DNA of 64,000 nt from Silene latifolia (taxonomy: Eukaryota > Streptophyta > Magnoliopsida > Caryophyllales > Caryophyllaceae), in contig NC_133536.1 of assembly GCF_048544455.1 (NCBI RefSeq), forward strand, positions 196,171,325 through 196,235,324, written 5' to 3'. The position numbers and the translations under genes were made by a program. The notes beneath the pieces are model-generated. The model saw nothing but the letters and a program-made list of their open reading frames with translations. It had not been told where the DNA came from and searched no databases. Positions 1 to 11,491 of the stretch are shown here, in pieces (position 1 is the first letter of the stretch; each line of letters begins with the position of its first letter).

Positions 1-1603
1 TATTTGGTAAATTTAAGGATTGATTAATATATTTACTCGGATGGAAGTGATTAACAGGTTATTTACATATGAATAATGGTCATAAAACAATAAAACATGG
101 ATGAGACGGATGTAAACGAATTAATTACATGATTTATAAAATTATTTACAAACTAAACAAAGTAATTAGGTTAAACAAGTTATTAAGGACGAATTGATGA
201 TGGATACGATAAATAACAGATGCAAATATGTCAAGGACGAATTCCAGAGATTCAATATGAATGAATCGAACCTCTAAAACCCGAATTTGATTTTAATGAC
301 GAAAACCCGCAAATATTGGATTATAAGGGATTTAAGTCGGATTTTAAATGACGAATTAAACGCGTTAATGATGATGATTAATATACATGTGAAATTAACG
401 TGATATTGTGTCAAAGAATTAAAGGAAACAAACGAAAACAAATAAAATTTGACGAATAACAGAGGACGAAGGAAGAAGAAAGGAAGTAGGAACTGCGGCA
501 GCCTCACGAAGAGGCGCAGCAGATACCGCGCTCCTTCGAAGAGGCGCAGCAGTTCCTGCGTCTTTTCTCGACAGTTTGTCTTTTGGAAATCCGTAAAAAG
601 GGGTTTTAAAGCATGATTTTATAAATCGGTTTTAAGAGGTATTCTCGACATAAACCTTACATTAATGATACAAAAAGTAAAAAAACAATAATAAAAGAGG
701 ATTATACACCCTCAGACTTACATGTTTGACGAAACGAGATGAACTAAGTTATCGATTAGTGATGCTCGACTCGAACTATAATGCAAATATGAAAGTGCCC
801 TCGTAAGAGAAAAACGATTAGGTTAATTAAGTTGATTGATTGTGGAGTTGGTCAAATTGGTCGGTCATGCAAACGAGGCTGGTACTCAGAAGGATCCGAG
901 CTTACGTGGTCGAATGTTCAAGCACGTAGACGCCAAAAAGTAAGAACAAAGGTCTAGAATGCAAAGGGAGAAGAGAAGGGCGGACACTCGCGTGAGAAAT
1001 ATGAGGAGCGAAGGCTCCTATTTATACTAATCACGTGAAGGAATAGGGTTTTCGGAGAGACTTTGGAAGTGAATCTCGGAAAGATATGAAAAAGATACGA
1101 GAAATATGCAGAAAATGACCTGGGAAGAGGCGCAGCGATCATCGCTCTCTCTTGGAAGAGGCGCAGACTGCCGCGTCGTCTGTTCCCAAGTGGTTTCCTT
1201 CTGCGGAAGAAAGATTTCCGTGTTTAAGTTATGGAATAAAGGGATAATTCGGTTTTCCTTAATATTTTGTATGAATATTACGGGAAATTGTTTACCAAAG
1301 AATAAAGATTGTGAAATATTTATAAAATATGGAATAGAAATATCCTAACATTCCGAACATTCGACTCGGAATTTAACGGTTATCGTCGAAATGAAGACGG
1401 TTTTAGGCCCGACTCCAAATGTACTCTAATTATCACAAAGCGACCGTATCGGCGCGTAGATGACAACTAAGAGGTAGACATTAGTGTTTGAGCAATCACT
1501 TGACGATAAACTTACGAACTGTCACAAATCGTTCCGCGTACCAAACATGCGGCCCAATCATCACCGGGTGGTTTGCGGGAGGTGCAGAAATGAGGTATCT
1601 ACA
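1..1603. mobile_element. Terminal part of an LTR retrotransposon, running off the left edge
   Basis: The sequence ends in GGTATCTACA at 1603, a typical CA-type LTR terminus, and homology to the Helitron copy at 44777-50805 starts immediately afterwards. A 13-bp motif, gaagaggcgcagc, occurs at 508-520, 538-550 and 1124-1136, with a near copy at 1155-1167. No coding region of retrotransposon type is visible here. The matching left end and TSD lie outside the window, so whether this is LTR only or LTR plus internal region cannot be decided. Confidence 0.4.
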
Positions 1604-2642
1604 ATATGCCGATGATCAACACTCAAAATAGCACATTTGTTATTTAAATAGTGTAAAAACTCTCAAAATGCTAAAAAAAATGTTCAATTTGTCATTATCA
1701 AACAAAACCTAAGATTCTGAATTTTTTTTGTCGTGTTCAACTTAATCTTCACGGGATGTAAAAACGATGAAGTTCAGAAAGTAGCGGTTAGTTTTCTGTT
1801 AGTTAGATGGAATTTTCAAGAGAGAGATGAAAGCTTTGCATTTTAGACCGTTTTATGTGTGAACCGGAGGGATTAAGTAGTAGGCTAAAAGTTGTTTCGA
1901 GTGGGAATGAGGTTGATTGCGATGAGTTGGTTGACTAAAGTTTTTCCTTACTAGATCTAGAAAGGGGATAATAATTATGAGATAATAAAATTTGAAGAAA
2001 AAAGGACAATAAAAATGAAATGGAGGTGGTAAGATTTATTTATGCAAAATGAAATATATAACAAAGTTCGTGTATATATATAATATTCAAACTTATTCAG
2101 TTTACAAACATAGTACCTAAACACTTTGTTTGAGTATCTGGAATGGAGGTAGGGGAGGGGACGGGAAAAAGACTAGGAAGGGAAAAGGGAGAGAGATAAG
2201 AGGGAAGATTGCTTCTTAAACTTTTCTTTGTTGAAGGAGAAATAAATTGTCTTCGATAAGGAAGACGAGGATCCATATCATTTGGAGTAAAGATTGATGT
2301 TTCATGGAGGTGAATGTGATTTATGACTTCTTAGATGTAAAACGTGGCATAAAGGTAGTGATAGTGGTAGTGGAATGGAGGTTGTTTCAAATAGTAAGAA
2401 CTAATCACAGTGGCTGATGTTTTATTTCGCGGTTAAATTAGTGGGGTGGAGGGAGGGTGCATTTGAGGAGGGTGATGAGTTTAACGAGGATAGTGATAAT
2501 AAATAAGGTTATTTATCAGCAAAATATCGCTTGCATTAAAACATATAGGTAACATGAATAATAACAAGAAACCTCAAAAGATCATACCGATAAACTTAAT
2601 CTTGACCCCATCAATCCAAATTAAAGTAAAATTTTAATTCTA

Positions 2643-3870
2643 ACAACATTGTCGGGAGCAAGGGTTAGTTTTCATTGGATTGTGGATTTTTCTAGAAGTA
2701 TGAGTTTAGTTTTTCACTTGGTTGGATAAATTTGAGAGAAGTTTTGAAAACAAGGATCGATCTTTCAAGAGATGAAATTGTTTAAGATCATGTGTGTGAA
2801 TAAGGAAGAAAAATAGGGGTCTGCGTGAAGGATTTTGTTTCAAATGAGAAGATGGGGGGCAAGACTATTGTTATAGGGGGGGGGGGGGGTGTCATAAGCA
2901 GCCCCAGCCATGTAGTATTGCGTTGGAATTTGGTTCACATTCAAAGGTACGTCTATAGTTTGACCGGGAGATATAACATTTAAGTACCTGTAAATATTTT
3001 TACGTAACTACCATTTGACCCAACAATGATTAAATTATGGTTGTTATTCTAAAGAATGAGATTTGTTGCATCATTGAGTTGGTTATGCAAAGTAGATATT
3101 ATTGTTTTCCTTGACCAATTGAAAACAAACAGGTATTAATGAACAAAATTTAAAAACCCTCAGTCTCAAGTATCATATATATAAACTTCATATTGATTTT
3201 ATTTTCCTAAAAAAACAACATTGTCGAGAGCAAGGGTTAGTTTCCATTGGATGATGGTTTTTTCTACAAGTAGGGGTTTAATTTTTCACTTGGTTGGATA
3301 TATTTGAGACAAGTTTCGGAGACAAGGATCGATCTTTCAAGGGATGAGATTGTTTTAGATCATGTGTGTGAATAGGGAAGAAAAATAGAAGTCCGCGTGA
3401 AAGATTTTGTTTCAAATGAGAAGATGGGGGGGAGGGGGTTTCAAAAGCAGCCTTGGCCATGTAGTATTGCGTCGGAATTTGGATCACATTCAAACGTACT
3501 TCTATAGTTTGACCGGGAGATATAACATTCTAACTACCTCTAGGGGGGTCAAAAGCAGCCATAGCCATGTAGTATTGCGTCGGAATTTGGATCACATTCA
3601 AACGTACTTCTATAGTTTGACCGGGAGATATAACATTCTAACTACCTCTAAATGTTTTTACATATTACAATTTGATCCAGCAATGGTTAAATTATGGTTG
3701 TTATTCGAAAGAAGAAGATTTGTTGCATCATTGAGTTGATTATACAGAGTAGATATTATTGTTTTCCTTGACCAATTGAAAAACAAACAAGTATTAATGA
3801 ACAAATTCTAAAAACTATCAGTCCAAGTATCATATATATAAACTTCATATTGGTTTTGTTTTCCCAAAAA
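2643..3870. repeat. Internal tandem duplication in Helitron copy A
   Basis: Two blocks start with nearly the same sequence (acaacattgtcgggagcaag at about 2643 and a one-base variant at about 3217) and run in parallel for about 570 bp. The second block contains a further duplication of about 110 bp (3430-3541 and 3542-3650), each unit carrying the text ccatgtagtattgcgtcgga. A run of 14 G lies near 2876-2889. The two-block arrangement also occurs, inverted, at about 46860-48110, so it predates the split of the copies. Confidence 0.7.
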
Positions 3871-3913
3871 AAAGTATTTTTTTAATCAAACACTCTTTTA
3901 TTCTTATGTCAAT

Positions 3914-4503
3914 TGTTCCGGATGTAATTTCGGAGCAGGATTTGTTACCACGTAAGCTTGGTGAATGATGTGTTTACTTGTCTCTTCCTTTCGCTCTTTC
4001 CCGTTTAAGATGAACAAACTGAGGGCTCGGCTTGGTACCGAGCGTACTCACTCCGACGCTCAAGTCAGTAAACTTAAAGAGGTTAAGTTGTGTGTTACTT
4101 GGCAAAGTATATTGTAGAGAGATAAGGGAGTTTATACCAGATTAATAGTGAGTTTTTAGGATGAATTGTGGATGATTTCTCAATGAGGATTGAGGAGTAT
4201 TTATAGACTTTCACCTTTTGTCACGTAGTGGCCAAGTGGCCAAGTGGCAGAGCAGGTGGAAAGACTGTTCTACCCTTGGTCGAGGGACCCAAAGAGGCGG
4301 GCCGGCTGGCCGACTCCATGCCAGGGGACTGGATGTGAGTACGCGGATATGCCTCCCGGCTGGCTAGTTGCCTAGCCGAGACCCAAGTGACAGGCCGACA
4401 GGCTGCGTCGGTTAGGCTGTCTAATACGTTGACTTGTTGTCTATTAGCTTTGACCTTGCTCAATATGTTGACTCGGTCAGCGGGTGCAGAATATGCCCCA
4501 TCA
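3914..4503. mobile_element. Solo LTR, 590 bp, TSD TCAAT
   Basis: The insert begins TGTTCCGG and ends CCCCATCA, so it has TG...CA termini. It is bordered by the direct repeat TCAAT at 3909-3913 and 4504-4508. The related Helitron copy B shows the uninterrupted site near 46690 (reverse complement reads cttatgtcaatattatg). This gives both borders to the base. No PBS, polypurine tract or coding region is present, as expected after LTR-LTR recombination. The insert is more GC-rich than its host. The family is unknown. Confidence 0.88.
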
Positions 4504-4683
4504 TCAATATTATGTTAACGAGAATTATTTGCTGGTCATGCGGCATACATAAAATCTTAGACATGAACGATGTACTATATGTCTATATTCCATTTTATTG
4601 TGAAATTTATCACACATTATTTTAATATCCGTGCAACGCACGGGCAAGAAAACTAGTAAATACTAATTGGATCCCTCAAAAAC

Positions 4684-6037
4684 GGCCAAACTACAAATTG
4701 GTAAAAAAAGTTGAGGGGAGTTGTCAAATTGGTAAAAAAAGTCTCACTTGTGACAAATTAGTAAAAAAATTTAGGAATGGTGACAAATTGGCTAAAAAAG
4801 TTTTACTTTAACAAATTCTCTATTATTACAACCATACTTGACGAAACTACCCTTGCCGGAGTAGTAAATCGAGAAAATTTATGTGAGACTCGTCATTAGC
4901 AACTATGAACCGAAAATTTAAGATAAACAAACATGACCCTAATTCAATCTAACTTTCTTAAACTTGATACTTTTCCAATTTAATAATATTTTTCTTTTTA
5001 TCGACCTGAGATTGCTAATATCGCTCAAGTAAATGAAAATTATCCCTTTTACTACTAATTCACTTCCCCTCCTAACAATATTCAATTTAAAAACCTCTAC
5101 ACTTATCCTCTCACCTTAATCCTTTCTTAGAACTTAAGTTAGTATACTAATCACGTTGATACATTGATACACTCCACATTTTATTAGCTGAAGTATTATA
5201 TAAACGTACCATATGTTTACATTTGATAATGGCAACTCTATGTCTAAAACTAAACCTTTAGAAGTTCCATAATCAATGTGTTAAGTATCCTATTCATACC
5301 GTCTAGCTATCGTTTGGTGGTTGTAGCGTATAAGAGACACACGTCCGTTGTGGATATATCATGCACCATACGCGAACAAGTAGTGGCGTTGAATACATTG
5401 TCTCACATGATGAACACCTCCTTCCCCATCCCACCACCATACGTCATGACGTTCAGTAGGATACTAGGACCGTTCCTAGTTCCTACTAGGACCATTACGC
5501 ACCAAATCAATCTACGTCCTTTAAACGGTTAAATTGACGTGCTGTAGTTCGAAATCCAATAGGTATAACTATTTGTAGGAATCAAATTATGAAAAATGTG
5601 CATGAATAAAGATGCAATCGAATCAAATTTGATTTATTTACCGAACGAGTCTATCGTTAGGCCAATTATATGGGGTCGGGTTTCATTATTAGCCCAAACT
5701 CGGGTAAGTTATATAATAAATCAAACCAACGGTCATCGGATCGCAATCTTTTTTAGGTTGATGGGACACACAAAACCTGGAAAAATGTCGAGTTGAGTCG
5801 GGTTTGCCTTGTAGGCTTCATTTGGTCACCTTTTCCTATTTGTTAGATTTTCGGTTGTGTTGGGTCATTAGGATAAGGGTAGATTAGTAAAATTAGTTGC
5901 AAGAATAACAAATTAATAGTTTTTTGGCCAAATTGTCACATTTCATTCACTTTTTTTACCAATTTGGCATAAATTGTAGTTTTTTTACCAATTTGGCAAC
6001 TCCCCTCTACTTTTTTTACCAATTTGATAGTTTGGCC
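4684..6037. mobile_element. MULE-like non-autonomous element with long TIRs, 10-bp TSD
   Basis: Terminal inverted repeats of about 120-130 bp start GGCCAAACTA and end in GTTTGGCC. The perfect direct repeat CCTCAAAAAC flanks the element at 4674-4683 and 6038-6047; a long TSD of this kind is typical of Mutator-like elements. Each arm is built from repeated units containing aaattggtaaaaaaagt. The central part (about 4820-5910) has only short open frames and no recognisable transposase domain. Whether the centre is captured host DNA cannot be told by eye. Confidence 0.8.
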
Positions 6038-6049
6038 CCTCAAAAACAA

Positions 6050-6250
6050 AAATTGGAACAGGTGATATATGAATAATATGATGTAAAATACTCCGTATCG
6101 TATACTCCATATGTTTTTATATTGTTAAAGATGAATAATTTTACCATTTAGAGCATATAGTAGCATTGATTTTCATTTAGAGTATGGTTAATTACAGTTT
6201 GAGTAATGGCTTTCTCGATATCAATATCACAAATAGATTTCAATTATCCT
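6050..6250. repeat. Segment duplicated at about 16125-16260
   Basis: Text such as ggttaattacagtttgagta and the stretch around ttatattgttaaagatg recurs in the same order near 16155-16250, with small differences. The TE-rich DNA between 6250 and 16125 therefore sits between two related segments. It could be an older dispersed repeat or a local duplication. Confidence 0.5.
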
Positions 6251-6261
6251 GTTACACCATT

Positions 6262-6497
6262 TATAGAAATTGGAACTAGAGATGTTTGAGAAGATGATGT
6301 TTTCCATTCATCCTAAAAGCTGCGTACAATATGTAAATATATACAACCAATTAGCTCTACTCTATCTTTGACCATCCTAACAATTAGGCAACTAAATAAC
6401 TAATTAGCCTAAACAAAAGATACATATATTATCTTACTTCCTAACAATATACACAACATCTCCTAATACTAAGCAACAAAATATTCTCATCTTAACA
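6262..6497 (-). repeat. 3' LTR of the Copia element
   Basis: This 236-bp LTR reads TGTTAAGATG...TTTCTATA on the minus strand and appears identical to 10088-10323. It is flanked outside by TSD CCATT and inside by a polypurine tract. The 3' terminus TATA departs from the usual CA. Confidence 0.9.
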
Positions 6498-7988
6498 TTC
6501 CCCCTCAAGTTGGAGAACGAGGTCAACCGAGTCCCAACTTGAACTGCAAATGATCAAAAGATTCTCCTCCAAGCGCCTTGTAAATAAGTCCGCGATTTGT
6601 TCTTTGCTACGTACATGAGAAGTACTAATCGTTTTTGCCACTAGATGTTGACGAATGAAGTGACAATCAATTTCTATGTGTTTTGTCCGATCATGAAATA
6701 CCGGATTTTTGGCAATATGAAGTGCGGCTTGATTATCACAATATAAGGACATTGGTTTAGTATGAAAAATACCAAATGAGCCGAGAAAAGACTTGAGCCA
6801 TATTAACTCACTTGTGGCTGCCCCCATCGCTCTATACTCGGCTTCTGCAGTCGATTTCGCTACTGTCACTTGTTTCTTTGCACGCCATGAGATGGGCGAC
6901 TTCCCTAAAGAAACAAAATACCCACTTAATGAACGTCTCGTGATTGGACAACTTGCATAATCCGAGTCACAATACCCCCTTAAATGAAAATCCCCTTCTT
7001 TCTTGATTGATATGCCTTTGCTCGGATTTCTCTTAATGTAACGAACCACTCGAAGTGCTGCATCCCAATGCTCTACCTTCGGTTCATTAACAAACTGAGA
7101 CAAAATATGCACCGCGTAAACAAGGTCGGGTCTTGTGATTGTAAGATACACTAACCTCCCAACGAGTCTCCGATACTTCATAACATCTTTCAAGACACTC
7201 CCCTTCGCTAGTGCTAAATTGTGACGAGGTTGGATGGGTGTATACACGGTTCTCGCGCCTGCCATACCACTTTCTTCAATAATGTTCATTGCATATTTCC
7301 GTTGATTAAGAAATAACCCGTCTGTCCCATGAGCAACCTCGATTCCCAAGAAAAATTTCAATCGGCCCAAATCCTTAATGCCAAATTTCGAATCAAGAAA
7401 CCTTTTGAACCGAATACAAGCATCATCACTATTGCTAACAACAATCATGTCATCCACATACACTAGAACTCCAATAAAAATTCCGTCACGATTAAACGTA
7501 AACAAAGAATAATCCGCTAAAGATTGAACAAAACCATACCTCCGCATCGAATCAGTAAGTTTTGCAAACCAATTACGGGAAGCTTGTTTTAAACCATAAA
7601 TTGACTTCATTAATTTGCAAACCTTATTCTCCTTTTCTCGTTCAAATCCTTGCGGTATCCTCATGTAAACATCTTCATCCAAGTCACCATATAAAAATGC
7701 ATTGTTTACGTCGAGTTGTTCTATTTTCCATCCCTTCATCACGGCAATGGCAAGCATGCATCGAACACTCGTCATCTTCGCAACTGGCGCATACGTCTCA
7801 TGGAAATCAATACCTTCTACTTGAGTGAATCCTTGGGCTACAAGTCTCGCTTTATACCTTTCAACTTCTCCATTAGCTAAATATTTGATTTTGTATACCC
7901 ATCGACACCCAATAGCTTTCTTTCCCTTTGGCAACTCCACAATCTTCCAAGTATTATTTTCCTCCAATGCTTCTATTTCTTTTCTCAT
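6492..7988 (-). pseudogene. Copia reverse transcriptase and RNase H (498-codon frame)
   Basis: This frame encodes the RVT_2 reverse transcriptase and RNase H of the Copia element. The N-terminal part has GCRWVYKIK and RLVAQGFTQ, then LDVNNAFLYGDLDEDVYM, YGLKQASRNW and the catalytic YVDDM near residue 180. RNase H follows with DSDYA, STAEAEYRAM and the end motif KHIEIDCHFIR. The frame starts by overlapping the integrase frame in ATGA (7985-7988), which marks a one-base shift rather than a real start. A second shift near 6580, just after DLF, replaces the normal C-terminus with about 25 unrelated residues that run into the LTR. The catalytic core looks whole, but the element is not coding-competent as one polyprotein. 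Confidence 0.9.
6498..6513 (-). other. Polypurine tract of the Copia element
   Basis: On the minus strand this reads CCAACTTGAGGGGGAA directly before the 3' LTR start TGTTAAG. Its position and purine content fit the plus-strand priming site. Confidence 0.8.
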
Positions 7989-9484
7989 TCACTGCGCCAC
8001 TGTTCACTTCTCGCTGCTTCTTTGTAATTCGCGGGCTCCTTTTCTGCATCAATCTTTGCTAAAAAAGCTTTGTGTGACGGTGAAAAACAATTTGTAACAA
8101 CGTATTTAGATAGAGGATAGCGAGTACCTGACGATGAAGACGTTGATTTGTCCGGATGAGCATTCGACATTGGAGTAATTACTTTCATCGATTTACAGTA
8201 ATAATCCCTTTTCCACACCGGTTTGAATTTCTCTCTAGAACCTCTGCCCATCCTCTCTTCTTCTCCTCCTTCTGTCGCACTTCCTGTCTCACCACTCGTC
8301 TGTACTTCGTCTACAGTACCGCCACCAGCTCCTCCATTAACACCCTCTGTTTCGCCACTTTCACCCGCTGTTTCGCCAGTAACTACCTCTGTTTCTTCTC
8401 TCCTTTCGTGATCCTCCCTATCATCTTGGATGGATTCATCTTCATGCTCATAATCAATGAAAAATTGGTCTTGAATCTGTGCATTAACAGTCCCTTCTTG
8501 TGCATCCGTGTCTTTGGCAAGAATTAAACATGGACTCACATTCTCATAAAACACTACATCACGAGATACAAAAACCCGCTTCTCCTTCAAATCATACACT
8601 TTCCACCCCTTTTTACTATGTGGATAGCCTATGAAAATGCATCGCTTCCCCCTTTCACCAAACTTATCCTTTGGTCTCTCCTTATTGTGTGCATAACACA
8701 AACAACCTAGAACTTTGACATTATCGAAACAAGGTTTTCTACGATACAAAATTTCATATGGCGTTTTCCCATCTAACAATGATGTGGGTGTCCTATTGAT
8801 AAGGTAAGCCGCTGTTAACACACATTCGCCCCAAAAAATCAAAGGTAAACCACTCTCAAACCGTAGGGCTCTAGCCTTCTCTAAGATGTGACGGTGCTTT
8901 CTCTCAAACCTTCCGTTTTGTTGTGGCGTATCTACATTGCTAGTTTGAAATTTAATCCCATTTTCCTCATAATATCGTTGCATTGGCCCAGATAGTAATT
9001 TCGTTCCATTGTCACTTTGAATTATCTTAACACATGTTTCAAACTGAGTTTTCACCATTTGACAAAATATTTTCATAAATTCTCCTGCTTCGCTTTTGTC
9101 TTTCATTAAATATACCCAAACTCCCCGACTATGGTCGTCAACAATGGTTAAGAAATAATGTGCTTGTGTCAAACTTGCTACCCGATACTTTCCCCATATA
9201 TCGCAGTGTATTAATCCAAATAAAACATTGCATCTCTTATTATTAACTTTGAAAGGTGATCGAGTTAGTTTTGCTCGACAGCAAGAATCACAAACAACAT
9301 CTGAATTCCAATGTAAATTGCATCCAATTAAACTAGAAAAATGAGAAAAAATACTCTTCGACGGATGTCCCAATCTCCTATGCCACAACCTTTCATCTTT
9401 GGTCACCGTCACTTTCTGCACTGCTTCTTCCTTCTTCGGCTGATAGTAGTATACTCCATGTCGATGCTCACCGCGTCCAATCAT
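7985..9484 (-). pseudogene. Copia integrase region (499-codon frame)
   Basis: The frame opens with the GAG-pre-integrase segment (HGVYYYQ; LWHRRLGHPS) and the HHCC zinc-binding region ending CDSCCRAK. The rve core follows, with HCDIWG (first Asp), IQSDNGTK (second Asp) and TPQQNGRFERKHRHI (Glu). A linker rich in Gly, Glu and Thr (about residues 360-420) precedes the RT. The first Met of this frame is not a true start, because an in-frame TAG at 9503-9505 separates it from the protease frame in the same register. The C-terminal end is cut by a frameshift at 7985-7990. Confidence 0.9.
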
Positions 9485-9502
9485 TGTCTTCGTAGTCGGG
9501 TC

Positions 9503-10018
9503 CTACATTTCACAATAATCCAAATAAAACGTTATTACACAATTATTTTCACGTATTAATTGTTGGACGGAAATGAGATGACATGTAAGATTTGGGACAA
9601 ATAAAACATTTTTAAGGCTAAAATGCTCATTTAGTCGAACTTCTCCGTGCACACTGGCTTCGACTATTCTCCCATCAGGCAGGCTGACTTTCGACACTTC
9701 CTCCTTCCATTGATTAATCAACAAGTCTTTCCTTCCCGTCATATGATGAGAAGCTCCGCTATCAATCATCCATTCAACATTAATTGTCAATTTCATACCT
9801 TTGAGTTTCTCACTACCATCAGGACTCGCGCCCAACAGCTTCTTTAACTTCTCAATTTCTTCGCTTGTGAATGGCAGGTTTGATGTCGCGCCTTCAGAAC
9901 CTTTCGAAGCCGCATCAGTACCCACCGCATTAGCCGAAGGATGCAAGAACAATGGTGAAGTTACGGGAATGGTCTTTGGACCTCCCATGATTCCTTTTTG
10001 CTTATCGTCTCCAGTCAT
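9503..10018 (-). pseudogene. Copia gag remnant fused to protease (171-codon frame)
   Basis: The protein starts only about 70 bp inside the 5' LTR and has a short N-terminal stretch with no gag fold and no CCHC zinc knuckle. It then enters the aspartic protease with the active-site motif WMIDSGASHHMTG near residue 85. A full Copia gag takes roughly 1 kb in this place, so most of gag is deleted. The frame ends at a TAG (9503-9505), while the same frame continues straight into the integrase. The stop may block pol expression or may be read through; nothing visible favours readthrough. Confidence 0.88.
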
Positions 10019-10075
10019 ACTTTGGTTGACGGAGAATTAAATTTGTAAACAGGATCGTTATTTGAAAAAAAAAAT

Positions 10076-10087
10076 TCTCTGATACCA
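10076..10087 (-). other. Primer-binding site (initiator Met tRNA)
   Basis: The minus strand reads TGGTATCAGAGA directly inside the 5' LTR. It matches the standard plant Copia PBS, TGGTATCAGAGC, except at the last base. Confidence 0.9.
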
Positions 10088-10323
10088 TATAGAAATTGGA
10101 ACTAGAGATGTTTGAGAAGATGATGTTTTCCATTCATCCTAAAAGCTGCGTACAATATGTAAATATATACAACCAATTAGCTCTACTCTATCTTTGACCA
10201 TCCTAACAATTAGGCAACTAAATAACTAATTAGCCTAAACAAAAGATACATATATTATCTTACTTCCTAACAATATACACAACATCTCCTAATACTAAGC
10301 AACAAAATATTCTCATCTTAACA
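10088..10323 (-). repeat. 5' LTR of the Copia element
   Basis: This 236-bp copy matches 6262-6497 base for base on visual comparison. It is followed outside by TSD CCATT at 10324-10328. Confidence 0.9.
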
Positions 10324-10338
10324 CCATTGTATTACGAT

Positions 10339-11491
10339 GGGGTGATTTCCGTACTTAGGCCTTGTTTGGATAGAAAAAAAGAAGGGAAAGGAAGGGGAGG
10401 GGGAAGGAGGGAAGAGAAAGGAAAGGGAGGGGAGGGAAGGGAGAATGGAGGAGATGATTTTCCCTCCAAATCTTGCCTATATTGATGGGAAAATAATTTG
10501 CCTTATAGGAGGGAAATGGAGGGATCCAATTTCCGTCCCTTCCAAATCCTCTACCTTCATCTTACTAACCAAACAATGAATTTCTCATCCTTCCAATTCC
10601 CTCACCTCCCTTTCCCTCCAAATCCCTCAATCCAAACACACCCTTAATGTTGTGAGATAAAATAATTCTCACTATATAGTTACTTAAAATATAATTCCCT
10701 TCATATAGTTAAGTTAGGTTTGGATAACCCGATGTAAAAGGATTGGAAAGAACATTATACTTGGATTTTGTAGAGGTATTGTCTTGTAAAAAAATTATTC
10801 CCTACATATTGCTACTTCTATTTTTATTTATTTTTTACTTTTAAGAAGACATATTTAGGTATATATTATAATTATTTGACATATAATATTATATAGTAAT
10901 AAAATTTAAATTAGAATTACGATAAAAGAATTTAAAATATTTTATTTTTTATTTTAGTATATTAATATTAGTTTAAAAACAACTTTTTCATAGATTTATT
11001 TTGTGTGATTGGAATGTGTCTTTTCATCATTTTGTTTTTGCAATAGTTAGCTTTTTTTTAATACAATAAGCCATCTTTTTTTATTTTTTACACTTAACAC
11101 TTGATGTATGACTTATTGCAAAAAAAAAGGTGAATCATAACTCAGACTTGTACTAGCTTCGATATTAAATTTTAATCTGACCATTTCGAACACATATAAA
11201 TAAAGCTAAGAAAAAAGTGCGAGTATATTTTTAAGTAATATTAATACACATAAAAAAATACATTTTAAATTTTTTTTATCATAATTTTAATTAGAAATTA
11301 AAGTAGCAATATGTAAGGAAAAATTTTGTTTATAAGACAATACTTAAGGAAATTTTAATTTTATTGTTCTTTCCATTCCTTTGCTTTGGATTATCCAATC
11401 ATACCTCAACTATATGATGGGAATTATGTTTAAAGTGGCCATATGATGGGAATTAACTTGTCTCATAGCATTGTGCAAGGAAATCACCCTA
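10339..11491. mobile_element. Fold-back transposable element with arms of about 150 bp
   Basis: The left arm (GGGGTGATTTCC onward, resuming at 10644 after an inserted MITE) is the inverse of the right arm ending GGAAATCACCC at 11489. Inner landmarks pair too: tataattcccttcatatagt against the repeated atatgatgggaatta, and gtattgtcttgtaaa against ttataagacaatact. The centre is AT-rich and non-coding. No clean TSD is visible (tattacgat against tattaatta is only a weak match), so the superfamily is open. A Tourist MITE lies in the left arm and a solo LTR sits at the right end. Confidence 0.6.
10358..10643. mobile_element. Tourist-like MITE (PIF/Harbinger type), TSD TTA
   Basis: A 286-bp insert with imperfect TIRs GGCCTTGTTTGGAT and ATCCAAACACACCC is bordered by TTA at 10355-10357 and 10644-10646. 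Both arms are strongly polypurine/polypyrimidine. It interrupts the left arm of the fold-back element, which resumes after 10646. Confidence 0.75.

Larger units (their letters stand above)
1604..4656 (+). mobile_element. Non-autonomous Helitron, copy A (5'-truncated)
   Basis: The 3' end is canonical: the hairpin CCGTGCAACGCACGGG at about 4629-4644, then a short spacer, then CTAG at 4653-4656 followed by T. The body is an inverted copy of 44777-49139 (copy B). The shared parts include a region of roughly 1 kb at 1604-2640 and two tandem blocks of about 575 bp. Homology stops at the LTR terminus at 1603, so the 5' third present in copy B (49140-50805) is missing here. There is no Rep/helicase coding, so the element is non-autonomous. 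A solo LTR (3914-4503) interrupts it. Confidence 0.75.
6262..10323 (-). mobile_element. Copia LTR retrotransposon, gag-deleted, with identical LTRs
   Basis: A complete 4,062-bp element is bordered by the 5-bp TSD CCATT (6257-6261 and 10324-10328). Its two 236-bp LTRs (6262-6497 and 10088-10323) look identical on reading, which points to a recent insertion. Next to the 5' LTR lies a primer-binding site for initiator Met tRNA, and next to the 3' LTR a polypurine tract. The domain order protease, integrase, RT, RNase H marks it as Ty1/Copia. Almost all of gag is missing, and the reading frame is broken by a TAG between protease and integrase and by shifts near 7985 and 6580. It therefore probably moved using proteins from related elements. 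Confidence 0.93.

Noticed and set aside
1106-1348. 80-codon open frame on the plus strand
   Set aside because: It overlaps the gaagaggcgcagc repeat motif of the LTR and has no domain-like pattern.
3407-3739. 110-codon open frame with an internal peptide repeat
   Set aside because: The repeat is simply the translated 110-bp DNA duplication in Helitron copy A.
5278-5796. Two open frames inside the MULE-like element
   Set aside because: No transposase motif (no DDE or zinc finger), and base composition is like the surrounding non-coding DNA.
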